Under the pieces are notes generated by a model, which worked only from the letters and a program-made list of their open reading frames with translations, did no database searches and was not told the DNA's origin. The translations under genes were made by a program, and so were the position numbers. Shown here in pieces: positions 25,642-33,168 of a stretch of DNA of 64,000 nucleotides; positions within the stretch are counted from its first letter, which is position 1, and each line of letters opens with the position of its first letter. The stretch lies in the NCBI RefSeq assembly GCF_000972385.1, contig NZ_JXTE01000007.1, forward strand, positions 62,001-126,000, given 5' to 3'. This stretch comes from Streptomyces sp. WM6386 (GTDB lineage: Bacteria; Actinomycetota; Actinomycetes; Streptomycetales; Streptomycetaceae).

Positions 25642-26982
25642 TCAGTGAGCGCCGACCAGCTCCTGGTCCGCACCGCTGCGCGCGGCCGGCTTGGAGCTGC
25701 GCAGTGCGGCGATCCCGATGAAGACCATGGACGACAGTCCGGCGATCGCGAAGGCGGTGAAGCCGAACTCCCCGTTGCCCGCGGCGAGCAGCTGGCCACC
25801 GAGCCACGGGCCGAAGACGGCGCCGAAGCGGCCCATGCCGGAGGTCCAGCCGACGGCGGTGGCACGGCTGTCCGGGGTGGAGGCGATCGAGACCGTCGCG
25901 TAGATCATCGTCTGGGCGCTGTTGAGGAAGACTCCGGTGAAGAAGACGACCACCATGGTCACGCCCATCGGCATGTGGACGCTGAGCAGGAAGACGCCCG
26001 CGGCGGTCAGCGCGAACCAGAGTGCCGAGATACGCGGCGCACCGAAGCGGTCGGCGGCCCGGCCCGCGACGAGCATGCCCACGATGCCGCCGAGGTTGAA
26101 GACGACGACGAAGGTCAGCGCGTTGGCGAGCTCGTAGCCCTCGGCGCGCATCAGCGTGGGCAGCCAGGTGGCGACGCCGTAGACCAGGAGCAGTCCGCCG
26201 AAGGAAGCGAGCCAGTACAGCAGGGTCTGGATCCACTCGCCGCCCCGGAACAGGTTGAGCAGGGAGTTCCAGCGCTCGGCCGCGGCTTGCTTTCCGCCCT
26301 TGGCGGCGGGCAGTTCGACGTCGTACCGCTCGGCCAGCGCGCGGGCCTCCTCGGTGCGGCCCTTGGCGACGAGGAAGCTCAGCGACTCGGGCAGGAACCT
26401 GGCGAGCACCGGCGCGAAGAGCAGCGGGAGCACGCAGACCCAGAACGCGGCGCGCCAGCCGACGGGGTCGATGAGCCACTTGGCGACGTAGGCGGAGAGG
26501 ATGCCGCCCGCGTGGTGGGCGGTCATCAGCAGGCCGATGACGAGGGCGCCGCGGCCGCGCGGGGCGTAGTCGCAGACCATGCTGATGGCGGTGGGCAGCA
26601 GGCCGCCGAGGCCGATGCCCGCCAGGGTGCGGCCGAGGCCGAAGACCTCGACGCTGCCCGCCATGGCGCAGACGCCGGAGGCCAGCGAGAAGAGGGTCAC
26701 GGAGGCAACCATGAGCTTCTTGCGGCCGACGCGGTCGGCGACGGTGCCGGCGGTGAGCGCGCCGATCAGCATCCCGAAGGTGGCGTAGGAGCCGAGGTCG
26801 CCGGCCTGATCGGCGGTGAGACCGAAGGTCTTCGTCTCCAGCAGGTGCGGCAGCACCGAGCCGTAGATGAACATGTCGAGGCCGTCGAAGAGCACGGCCA
26901 GCCAGCACAGACCGACGACCAGGAAGGCCAGTCTGCTGCCGCGAGCGGACAGGGAGGGGGAAGGGGAAGGGGAGGAAGACAT
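25642..26982 (-). CDS. MFS transporter, aromatic acid:H+ symporter (AAHS) family
   Basis: The 446-residue protein has about 12 membrane helices. It carries the AAHS hallmark FDGLDMFIYGSVLP in helix 1 and motif A GTVADRVGRKKLMV. Family members (PcaK, GalT) import benzoate-type acids with protons. The protocatechuate/gallate-type cleavage operon next door makes gallate or a related acid the likely substrate. The promoter holds the same TTGTCAACAA operator as the pathway's GntR gene. GAGAGG lies upstream of ATG 26982. Confidence 0.85.
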   Translation of the reverse strand: MSSSPSPSPSLSARGSRLAFLVVGLCWLAVLFDGLDMFIYGSVLPHLLETKTFGLTADQAGDLGSYATFGMLIGALTAGTVADRVGRKKLMVASVTLFSLASGVCAMAGSVEVFGLGRTLAGIGLGGLLPTAISMVCDYAPRGRGALVIGLLMTAHHAGGILSAYVAKWLIDPVGWRAAFWVCVLPLLFAPVLARFLPESLSFLVAKGRTEEARALAERYDVELPAAKGGKQAAAERWNSLLNLFRGGEWIQTLLYWLASFGGLLLVYGVATWLPTLMRAEGYELANALTFVVVFNLGGIVGMLVAGRAADRFGAPRISALWFALTAAGVFLLSVHMPMGVTMVVVFFTGVFLNSAQTMIYATVSIASTPDSRATAVGWTSGMGRFGAVFGPWLGGQLLAAGNGEFGFTAFAIAGLSSMVFIGIAALRSSKPAARSGADQELVGAH

Positions 26983-27013
26983 CGTTGGTTACCTCTCGTG
27001 CTTGGTGCGCCAG

Positions 27014-27057
27014 ACGCTAAGGAGCCACCCGCCAAGAGTCAACGTTTTTGTCAACAA
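27014..27057 (-). promoter_or_regulatory. Promoter and GntR-type operator of the aromatic-acid transporter
   Basis: On the minus strand, TTGACT (27042-27037), a 17-nt spacer and TAGCGT (27019-27014) form a good promoter. The operator-like TTGTCAACAA (arms TTGT/ACAA) is at 27048-27057, just upstream of the -35. The same 10-mer overlaps the gntR promoter at 31337-31346. Confidence 0.65.
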
Positions 27058-27096
27058 TCCCATCGACAATCATTGGCGGGCGGCCCTTTGCCCAGC

Positions 27097-28047
27097 TCAG
27101 ACCACCGGCGGCGTCCCGTGGGTGTGGAACGACTCAATGGTCCGCAAACCCCAGGCCTGCCCCTTCCTGCGCTCCTGTTCGGTCCAGGTGATCAGCGGCC
27201 AGTCGGGCGCGAGGACGAGCCGCGTGAGCGGGTTGCACAGCTCGATGCGGTTGCCGCCCGGCTCGTAGACGTAGAGGAAGAACGTCTGCTGGATGGCGTG
27301 CTTGTGCGGGCCTGTCTCGATGAACACACCGCTGTCGATGGCGAGATCGGCGGCGCGCAGGACGTCCTCGCGGGTGTCGGTCGCGAAGGCGATGTGGTGC
27401 AGCCGTCCGGCGCTGCCGGTCCAGTCCGAGGTGTAGACGACGTCGTACGACTTGTTCGTGTACGTCAGCCAGCGCGCCGCGATCCTCCCGCTGTCCAGCC
27501 GGATCTGCTCGGTGGGCCGGGCGCCGAGGAGGTTCTGCTGGAACTCGGCGTTGGCGAGCACGTCGGCGGCCAGGAAGTTGATGTGGTCCAACCGCCGCAC
27601 GCCCACGCCCCGGTTGGGTTTGGCCTGCGGCTGGTTCTTCAGCGCGGGCCTGAGCTCCTCGGGGGCCCGGTAGTGCTCGCTCTCCCAGTACAGGGCGTGT
27701 TCATGGCCGTCCGGGTCGGTGGTGACGTAGAGGCGGCCGATACCCGGTTCGTCCTCGACCCACTTTCCGGTGCCTCCCGCCGCCTCGATCGCTTCGACAC
27801 GGCGATGGAGGGCCTCCTCGCTGGAGGTGCGCAGGGCGAGCCGGCCGAGGCCGGGCTGTTCGCGGGCGGTGAGGACCAGGCTGTGGTGCTCGTAGTCGTC
27901 GAAGGTCCGCAGACGGACGGTGTCGCCGTCCTGTCCGTTGACCGTGAGGCCCAGGTAGTCGGTGAAGAAGCCGACGCTGGCGTCCAGGTCCGGGGTGAAC
28001 AGCTGGGCGTGGCCGATGTGCGCGATGTCGCCGAGCGGCGGAGTCAT
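27097..28047 (-). CDS. VOC-fold extradiol ring-cleavage dioxygenase
   Basis: The 316-residue protein is a two-domain type I extradiol dioxygenase. Metal ligands are visible as His155 (RLDHINF), His218 (RLHHIAF) and Glu269 (YEPGGNRIEL), in the order seen in catechol 2,3-dioxygenases. It is encoded with GalB-, GalC- and GalD-like genes, so the substrate should give 4-oxalomesaconate; gallate is the simplest candidate. Known gallate dioxygenases belong to the unrelated LigAB fold, which makes this pairing notable. ATG overlaps the preceding stop as ATGA, so it is the last gene of the coupled operon. Confidence 0.82.
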   Translation of the reverse strand: MTPPLGDIAHIGHAQLFTPDLDASVGFFTDYLGLTVNGQDGDTVRLRTFDDYEHHSLVLTAREQPGLGRLALRTSSEEALHRRVEAIEAAGGTGKWVEDEPGIGRLYVTTDPDGHEHALYWESEHYRAPEELRPALKNQPQAKPNRGVGVRRLDHINFLAADVLANAEFQQNLLGARPTEQIRLDSGRIAARWLTYTNKSYDVVYTSDWTGSAGRLHHIAFATDTREDVLRAADLAIDSGVFIETGPHKHAIQQTFFLYVYEPGGNRIELCNPLTRLVLAPDWPLITWTEQERRKGQAWGLRTIESFHTHGTPPVV

Positions 28048-29138
28048 CGGTGACCTCCTTGGGGTCGTGCGGCAGCCCTGGGGAAGACGGTGCCGTCGAA
28101 GAGCTTGCGGGCCGTGCGGACCACGGCCGTGCGGCGGGCGGTGGGGAGGCCTTCGGGGGTGGTCCCGAGGCTGCTTTCGATGTCGAGGAATCCGGTGGGA
28201 TGTTCTATGCGAATCCGGTCGCCTTCGGGAGGGAGCTCCGCGAGATCCGCCCCCACGCCGCCGTCGATCCGCAGCCCGGCGGCCACACTGGCCGCGCCGA
28301 GCACACCGATCGAGGTGTGGCAGCGCACCGGTATGAAAGTGCGGGTGGTGACCGCGCCGCCTTCGCGGGGCGGGGCAAGGAGCGTGAGCTTGGGGACGGT
28401 GGTGCCCGAGACGTCCCCGAGGCCCATCAGCCGGCCCGCCGCCAGGCGGATCCGGCGCAGCCGGTCGGCGAGCGTCGGGTCCTCCTCCAGGTCCTTGGGC
28501 GACTCGTACCCGGTGACCTTCAGCGAGCCGGCGGCGATCAGCACGGTGGGCATTCCGTTGTCCACGCAGGTCACCTGGACGCCGTCGATCTCGTCGCGGA
28601 CGCTTCCCGTGGGCAGCAGCTCGCCCGCCCCGGCCGGGAACTCGATGACCACCGGAGCGGCTGTCCCCGGCACTCCGGAGATCTGTGCGTAGCCGGTGTA
28701 GTCGACCCGGCCGCCCGGAGTGGGAAAGGTCGCCGTGGCGTGGTCGCCGGTGTTGACCATGCGGATCCGGACGCGGGTGAGCTCCTCCCCCGCCGGGACC
28801 AGTCCGCGCTCGACGGCGAAGGGGCCGACTCCGGCGAGGATGTTCCCGCAGTTCTGACGGCCACTCACCTCGGGGCGGTCTACGACAACTTGGAGGAAGA
28901 GATAGTCGACGTCGGCCTGCGGATCGGCGGACGGCGAGACGACGGCCACCTTGCTGGTGAGCGGATGGGCACCGCCCAGACCGTCGATCTGCCGCTCGTC
29001 CGGACTGCCCATGATGCGCAACAACAGGTCGTCGCGCAGGACGGGTTCGGCAGGGAGGTCGGCGGCGAGGAAGTAGGCGCCCTTGGAGGTGCCGCCCCGC
29101 ATCAGCAGACAGGGCACCTCCTCGGGCACGGAGCTCAC
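28044..29138 (-). CDS. galD: PrpF-family 4-oxalomesaconate tautomerase (GalD-like)
   Basis: The 364-residue protein carries the PrpF/GalD start PCLLMRGGTSKGAYFLAADL, then GSPDERQIDGLGG and SGRQNCGNILAGVGPFAVE with the conserved Cys. PrpF proteins isomerise aconitate-like double bonds; the ones in gallate operons convert keto/enol forms of 4-oxalomesaconate. The GTG start at 29138 overlaps the aldolase stop as GTGA. The pathway assignment rests on its GalB and GalC neighbours. Confidence 0.85.
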   Translation of the reverse strand: MSSVPEEVPCLLMRGGTSKGAYFLAADLPAEPVLRDDLLLRIMGSPDERQIDGLGGAHPLTSKVAVVSPSADPQADVDYLFLQVVVDRPEVSGRQNCGNILAGVGPFAVERGLVPAGEELTRVRIRMVNTGDHATATFPTPGGRVDYTGYAQISGVPGTAAPVVIEFPAGAGELLPTGSVRDEIDGVQVTCVDNGMPTVLIAAGSLKVTGYESPKDLEEDPTLADRLRRIRLAAGRLMGLGDVSGTTVPKLTLLAPPREGGAVTTRTFIPVRCHTSIGVLGAASVAAGLRIDGGVGADLAELPPEGDRIRIEHPTGFLDIESSLGTTPEGLPTARRTAVVRTARKLFDGTVFPRAAARPQGGHR

Positions 29139-29836
29139 GACGACTCCCCCGTGTACTCGTCGTACGACCGGTACTCGACGCCGAGCCGCTTGAGCGTGTC
29201 CCGCAACCCGTAGCGGTCCAGGCCCAGTTGGCCCTCGATGAAGGCGGCGCGGGTGGCGGCCTCCTTGGCCTCGCGGGCCTCGGACTTCACAGCCGTCTCC
29301 GCCGCGCGCTCACGCGGGACGACCACGACACCGTCGTCGTCGGCGAGGATCACGTCGCCGGGGCGGATCACCTGACCGTCGATGGCGATCGGGACGTTGA
29401 CCGAGCCGCCGGTGGCCTTGACCGTGCCCTGCGAGGAGACCGCGCGGGACCAGGCGGCGAAGCCCATGTCACGCAGCTCCTGGGTGTCGCGGATGCCGGT
29501 GCCGGTGACGACGCCGCGCACCCCGCGCTGCTTCAGGGCGGTCGCGAACAGCTCGCCGAACAGGCCGTCCGTGCACGGCGAGGTGGTCGTGACGACCAGG
29601 ATGTCGCCCTCGCCGCACTGCTCGACAGCAGCGTGGATCATGAGGTTGTCGCCGGGCCAGCTGAGGACGGTGACAGCCGTACCGGCGACCCGAACCCCCT
29701 GCTGAACGGGGCGAATCCCCGGGCCCAGCAAGCCGGTTCGGCCCATCGCCTCGCTGACGGTGGCCACGCCGTACTGTGCCAGCGCGTCGACGTCCTTCAG
29801 GTCCGCCTTCGGCGGGTCGGTGACGATCACGCCCAT
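29135..29836 (-). CDS. galC: 4-carboxy-4-hydroxy-2-oxoadipate aldolase/oxaloacetate decarboxylase (GalC/LigK-like)
   Basis: The 233-residue protein is of the RraA/HMG aldolase fold. It carries GVATVSEAMGRTGLLGPGIR, LMIHAAVEQCGEGDILVV and the metal/substrate block FAAWSRAVSSQGTVK followed by DVILADDDGVVVVP. It splits CHA into pyruvate and oxaloacetate using a divalent metal. ATG 29836 overlaps the preceding stop (TGATG), so upstream in-frame sequence is not part of the gene. Confidence 0.88.
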   Translation of the reverse strand: MGVIVTDPPKADLKDVDALAQYGVATVSEAMGRTGLLGPGIRPVQQGVRVAGTAVTVLSWPGDNLMIHAAVEQCGEGDILVVTTTSPCTDGLFGELFATALKQRGVRGVVTGTGIRDTQELRDMGFAAWSRAVSSQGTVKATGGSVNVPIAIDGQVIRPGDVILADDDGVVVVPRERAAETAVKSEAREAKEAATRAAFIEGQLGLDRYGLRDTLKRLGVEYRSYDEYTGESS

Positions 29837-30585
29837 CACGCCAGCTCCTTCGCGATCTGCGGGTAAGGACGCATGTACGCCTCGGCCATGGTCTTGTGGG
29901 CCAGGCCCAGGTTCGGACCGGCGTTGCGCTTGAGCTGAACGCCGCGGCGGACGGCGAGGTCGGTGTAGTAGTCCCACAGGTGCTGCTGGGCCGCGAGGCA
30001 CTCCATGGCCTTGCGCTTGGTGTCCCAGACCTCGGTGATGTCGAGGAGGACCTCGGGCCTGAAGCCGCTCATCTCGGGCTGGTGCGGCTCGAAGAAGAAG
30101 ACCGGAGGGGCGCCGATGATCTCGCCGGGGCCGGGGTAGCCGATGGCCTGCGCGAGGACGCGGGCCTCCAGGGCCATGCGGCTGGCGGCCGGGTGGTCGC
30201 CGTTGTAGGGGTCCTCGACGGGGTGGGTGAGCACGACGTCGGGCTGGGTGCCGCGGTAGACCTCGACGAGCCGGTCGGTCAGCTCGGGGGTGGCAAGGAG
30301 CGGGTAGTCGCCGGCGTCGAAGAACCGGACCTCGGCGCCGAGGGTGGCCGCGGCCCGCTCCGCCTCCTCCCGGCGTATCGCCTTGATCTCGTCCAGCTTC
30401 CTGCCCTCGCGCCACGCCTTGGCGGACTCACCGCGCTCACCGAAGGTCAGACAGGCGATGGTGACCTTCTCGCCGCGGGAAGCGGCCAGGGCGATGGCAC
30501 CACCCGCGCGCCACACGAAGTCGCCGGCGTGCGCGGTGATGACGAGTGTCGATCGTGGGCTGGCGGGCGCGTTGGCCTGGGGCAT
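29836..30585 (-). CDS. galB: PIG-L family zinc hydrolase, probable 4-oxalomesaconate hydratase (GalB-like)
   Basis: The 249-residue LmbE/PIG-L fold protein has the metal motif AHAGDFVWRAGG near residue 19 (AHPDD in most relatives) and the block LTHPVEDPYNGDHPAAS. Pseudomonas putida GalB, a zinc-dependent hydratase making CHA from 4-oxalomesaconate, belongs to this family. That and the GalC/GalD neighbours support the call over a deacetylase. GAGGAG precedes the ATG at 30585. The gntR gene lies 49 bp upstream on the same strand. Confidence 0.82.
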   Translation of the reverse strand: MPQANAPASPRSTLVITAHAGDFVWRAGGAIALAASRGEKVTIACLTFGERGESAKAWREGRKLDEIKAIRREEAERAAATLGAEVRFFDAGDYPLLATPELTDRLVEVYRGTQPDVVLTHPVEDPYNGDHPAASRMALEARVLAQAIGYPGPGEIIGAPPVFFFEPHQPEMSGFRPEVLLDITEVWDTKRKAMECLAAQQHLWDYYTDLAVRRGVQLKRNAGPNLGLAHKTMAEAYMRPYPQIAKELA

Positions 30586-30634
30586 GCTGAAATCTCCTCG
30601 GTGACAGGTGGGCGCCCGCCCCGCACCGCCGTGA

Positions 30635-31285
30635 TCAGTCGCGCAGCGCCTCGATCACGCTGGTGAGGTGGGCGCGGACGGCCGTCTCGGCCGCCTGCGG
30701 GTCCCTGGCCCTGATCGCCTCGATCATGGTCAGATGCTCACTCAGGGATTGCTGCGGACGCCCCGGACGCAGCGCCAACTGGAAGCGGTGACGCACCAGT
30801 TGGGCATTGAGCCGCTCCAGCAGTTCCTGCGCGGTCCGCTGGTCGGAGAACTCCCGGATACGGACGTGCAGTTCGTGGTTGAGCTCGGAGTAGGTGACCG
30901 GCTCGCCGTCGGCGACGGCCTTGGACATGGCCGTACCGAGGTCGGTGAGTTCGACCAGCTGCTCGTCGCTCGCCGCGACCGCCGCCTTCGACGCGCACAG
31001 CCCTTCGAGGACCATGCGGCACTCGGTGATGGCGACCGCTTCGTCCACGGTCACCACCCGCACCCGTGAACCACGGTTGCGGATCCGCTCCACGAGCCCC
31101 TGGGACTCCAGATCGATGAGTGCCGCGCGGATGCTGGCCCGCGTCACACCGAACTGCTCGGCGAGCTCGTTCTCCACCAGCCGCTGCGCCGGTGCCATCT
31201 CGCCGTGCAGGATCGCCTGCCGCAGCTGCGCGAGCGCATGCTGTTTGGCCTGCTCCCCGGTGCTCGGACGGGCTTCTTTCGGCAT
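30635..31285 (-). CDS. GntR family (FadR/FCD type) regulator of the gallate-type operon
   Basis: The 216-residue protein has an N-terminal winged helix (ENELAEQFGVTRASIRAALI, about residues 40-60) and a C-terminal helical FCD domain with candidate metal ligands (D/H at NHELHVRI and SEHLTMIEAI). ATG 31285 has GGGAGG 5 nt upstream. It is the first gene of the operon. TTGTCAACAA operators at its own promoter and at the transporter promoter fit a self-regulating pathway repressor released by an aromatic acid, by inference. Confidence 0.87.
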   Translation of the reverse strand: MPKEARPSTGEQAKQHALAQLRQAILHGEMAPAQRLVENELAEQFGVTRASIRAALIDLESQGLVERIRNRGSRVRVVTVDEAVAITECRMVLEGLCASKAAVAASDEQLVELTDLGTAMSKAVADGEPVTYSELNHELHVRIREFSDQRTAQELLERLNAQLVRHRFQLALRPGRPQQSLSEHLTMIEAIRARDPQAAETAVRAHLTSVIEALRD

Positions 31286-31313
31286 CGTGCCCTCCCTGAG
31301 TGAGTGCCTGTCG

Positions 31314-31347
31314 AACCTAAATCCAGTCAAACAAGATTGTCAACAAT
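31314..31347 (-). promoter_or_regulatory. Promoter and GntR-type operator of the gallate-type operon
   Basis: On the minus strand, TTGACA (31343-31338), an 18-nt spacer and TAGGTT (31319-31314) form the promoter. ATTGTCAACAAT (31336-31347) overlaps the -35, so binding would block initiation. From 31348 to 31567 I see no gene or clear signal. Confidence 0.65.
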
Positions 31348-31567
31348 TTTGTCTGCCCTATTGCAGGCACGCTTGTCGCCCATGGTCGCAGCCCAGCCCT
31401 CGTCGCGGTCCGCCGGTACGTCGCGGGCCCGCCGGCCCTCGCCCTGGCGGCCACCCGGCGGCGCGTGGACGTGTGTTGTGCGCTGCTCGCGGTGGCGGGT
31501 GTCTTCACGCAAATGCCGCTCCGGCCCACCGGCCCGCAGGTTCGTCCCTGCGCTTCCAGCGGAGCGC

Positions 31568-32275
31568 TCAGCCTCCGAGCCAGTACCCGAACCCCCGGCG
31601 CGTATGGATCAGCGCGGGCCCCTCCTCGTCCACCTTGTGCCGCAGCCGGGAGACGAGCTTCTCGATCGCCTGGTGTCCCCGGAACTCCCCCCACACATGC
31701 CGACTGATCTGCTCCTTCGACAGCACGCGCCCCGCGTTGGCGAGCAGATGGCGCAGCAGCCGGTACTCGGCGGGCGTGAGGTCGAGCCGCCGGGGTCCGC
31801 GGCGGGCGCGGCACGTCGTGTCGTCCAGGACCAGATCGCCGTATCCGGGCATCCCGGGACGGGGCCCGGGACATCGGCGGCGCAGCAGTACCTGTGCCCG
31901 GGCCAGTACCTCGGGGACGCGTACGGGTTTGATGACGTAGTCCTCCTCGCCCAGGCCGAGTTCGGGCAGGAGCCGGTGCAGGGAGTCGCAGGAGGCGAGG
32001 AAGAGCAGTGGGGGCCGGTCCGCGGGGGCCATCCGGCGGCCCTGGGCGAGGTCCGGCAGGTCGGGCAGGGCGGCATCCAGGACCACCAGGTCGAACCGCT
32101 GCCGGGTGAGCCGTGCCATGCCCTCGGCACCGCTGTCCGCGGTGTCGACCCGGTATCCGGCCAACTCCAGGGTGGTGGTGAGCAGTTCGGCGTCGCCGGG
32201 ATCGCCCACGACGACCAGAACGTGCTGTCCGGCGCCGCGGGGCGGTGACGGTTTCTCCAGGAGATGCGCGTACAT
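31568..32275 (-). CDS. OmpR-type response regulator, orphan, with altered acidic pocket
   Basis: The 235-residue protein has a receiver domain (about residues 17-130) and an OmpR winged helix (about 140-233; LDLTPAEYRLLRHLLANAGR and HTRRGFGYWL). The phospho-acceptor Asp is present in LVVLDAALPD and the Lys in YVIKPV. The acidic pair that normally follows beta-1 reads VVGDPGD, so one acid is replaced by Gly. No kinase gene is adjacent. It starts 36 bp after the MarR gene on the same strand and is probably in its operon. Confidence 0.82.
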   Translation of the reverse strand: MYAHLLEKPSPPRGAGQHVLVVVGDPGDAELLTTTLELAGYRVDTADSGAEGMARLTRQRFDLVVLDAALPDLPDLAQGRRMAPADRPPLLFLASCDSLHRLLPELGLGEEDYVIKPVRVPEVLARAQVLLRRRCPGPRPGMPGYGDLVLDDTTCRARRGPRRLDLTPAEYRLLRHLLANAGRVLSKEQISRHVWGEFRGHQAIEKLVSRLRHKVDEEGPALIHTRRGFGYWLGG

Positions 32276-32311
32276 GGCAAGACCAATCGTGGGGTCCGGA
32301 CGGCGGTACGG

Positions 32312-32803
32312 TCAGGCGGAGAAGGGTGGGCCGACAGGGGCCTCGGCATGGTCGGCGAAGTCGTGGACGAGCCGGTGGAAGAGGGCGGCCAGCTGTCGCA
32401 GGTCGTCGTCGGACCAGTTGCCCAGGGCCTGTTCGAGGTAGCGGCGGCCGACCTCGCGGACACGGCCGATCGCGGCCAGGCCCTCGTCGGTGAGCTGGAC
32501 GCGCTGGGCCCGGCGGTCCTCCGGGTCCGCGACGCGGATCACGTACCCGCGCCGCTCCAACTGCCGTAGCTGGCGGGTGACATGGGAGGCCTCCACGGAG
32601 AGCCGGACCGCCAGCACCCCGGGGCGCAGGGGCTCGCTCTCCGCGATGTGCCGCAGAATCGCCACGGCCGCGCGGTCGAGCGGCACCCCGGCCATCGCCA
32701 TGAGGCGCTCGTGCCGTCGACTCCGCCCGGCCAGGTAGGTGACCCGGCTGAGCACTCGCTCTATCTCGGCCAGGGTCGCCGAGGCCGGCGCTTCTGCGGT
32801 CAT
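32312..32803 (-). CDS. MarR family repressor
   Basis: The 163-residue protein has the MarR winged helix: [20 protein letters not shown] then [20 protein letters not shown], near residues 58-98. The transcript looks leaderless: TAGGGT at 32815-32810 ends 6 nt before ATG 32803. Three copies of a 17-bp operator lie just upstream, and further copies occur at the DHA2 exporter at 35.6 kb and the esterase at 23.8 kb. It therefore probably represses all three. The ligand is unknown. Confidence 0.88.
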   Translation of the reverse strand: MTAEAPASATLAEIERVLSRVTYLAGRSRRHERLMAMAGVPLDRAAVAILRHIAESEPLRPGVLAVRLSVEASHVTRQLRQLERRGYVIRVADPEDRRAQRVQLTDEGLAAIGRVREVGRRYLEQALGNWSDDDLRQLAALFHRLVHDFADHAEAPVGPPFSA

Positions 32804-32809
32804 GACACC

Positions 32810-32895
32810 ACCCTAGAGGTACTTGCCTAACTTAAGCAATGCGAAGTTGGTTGCTTGACTTAAGTAATACAACCGTGCTTGCCTAACTCAAGTAA
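32810..32895 (-). promoter_or_regulatory. marR promoter with three 17-bp operators phased by 28 bp
   Basis: Sites matching TTGCYTRACTYAAGYAA start at 32823, 32851 and 32879, exactly 28 bp apart. On the minus strand TTGCTT (within the first site) and TAGGGT (32815-32810), spaced by 18 nt, form the promoter. Beyond the sites, up to 33168, lie only GC-rich sequence and a large hairpin. Confidence 0.82.
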
Positions 32896-33013
32896 ACCGG
32901 TCCGCGTGGGCCGGAGGCGCTCGACCGCTTCCGGCCACGCACACCCGGACCGGGGGCCGCGTTGAGCGGATGCGGCCCCTTGCGCCCGACCCGTGGGGAC
33001 GGGGTACGGCGCG

Positions 33014-33068
33014 GTCACCGGGCCCGGCGGCGGGGCCACTCCCCCGGCCCGCCGCCGGCCCCGGTGAC
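33014..33068. other. Large GC-rich hairpin upstream of the zinc-type dehydrogenase
   Basis: The left arm 33014-33037 (from GTCACCGGGCCC) and the right arm 33046-33068 (to GGCCCCGGTGAC) are nearly perfect reverse complements over more than 20 bp. It lies about 100 nt before the dehydrogenase start. It may be a leader terminator/attenuator or a terminator for an unseen transcript. A 14-bp direct repeat CCTTGCGCCCGACC flanks it at 32978-32991 and 33092-33105. Confidence 0.6.
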
Positions 33069-33168
33069 ATCCACGACTCCGGTCGGGTCACCCTTGCGCC
33101 CGACCTGTCAGGACTCGCCCGAGTCCGGCAACACCTCTTGGCAGTACCTCCAGAAAGCGAGACTCTCC

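Noticed and set aside
31440..31520. A plus-strand RRRVDVCCALLA stretch resembling a fourth Cys leader peptide
   Set aside because: It has no ribosome site, no plus-strand gene follows it, and the similarity is short; neighbouring genes run the other way.
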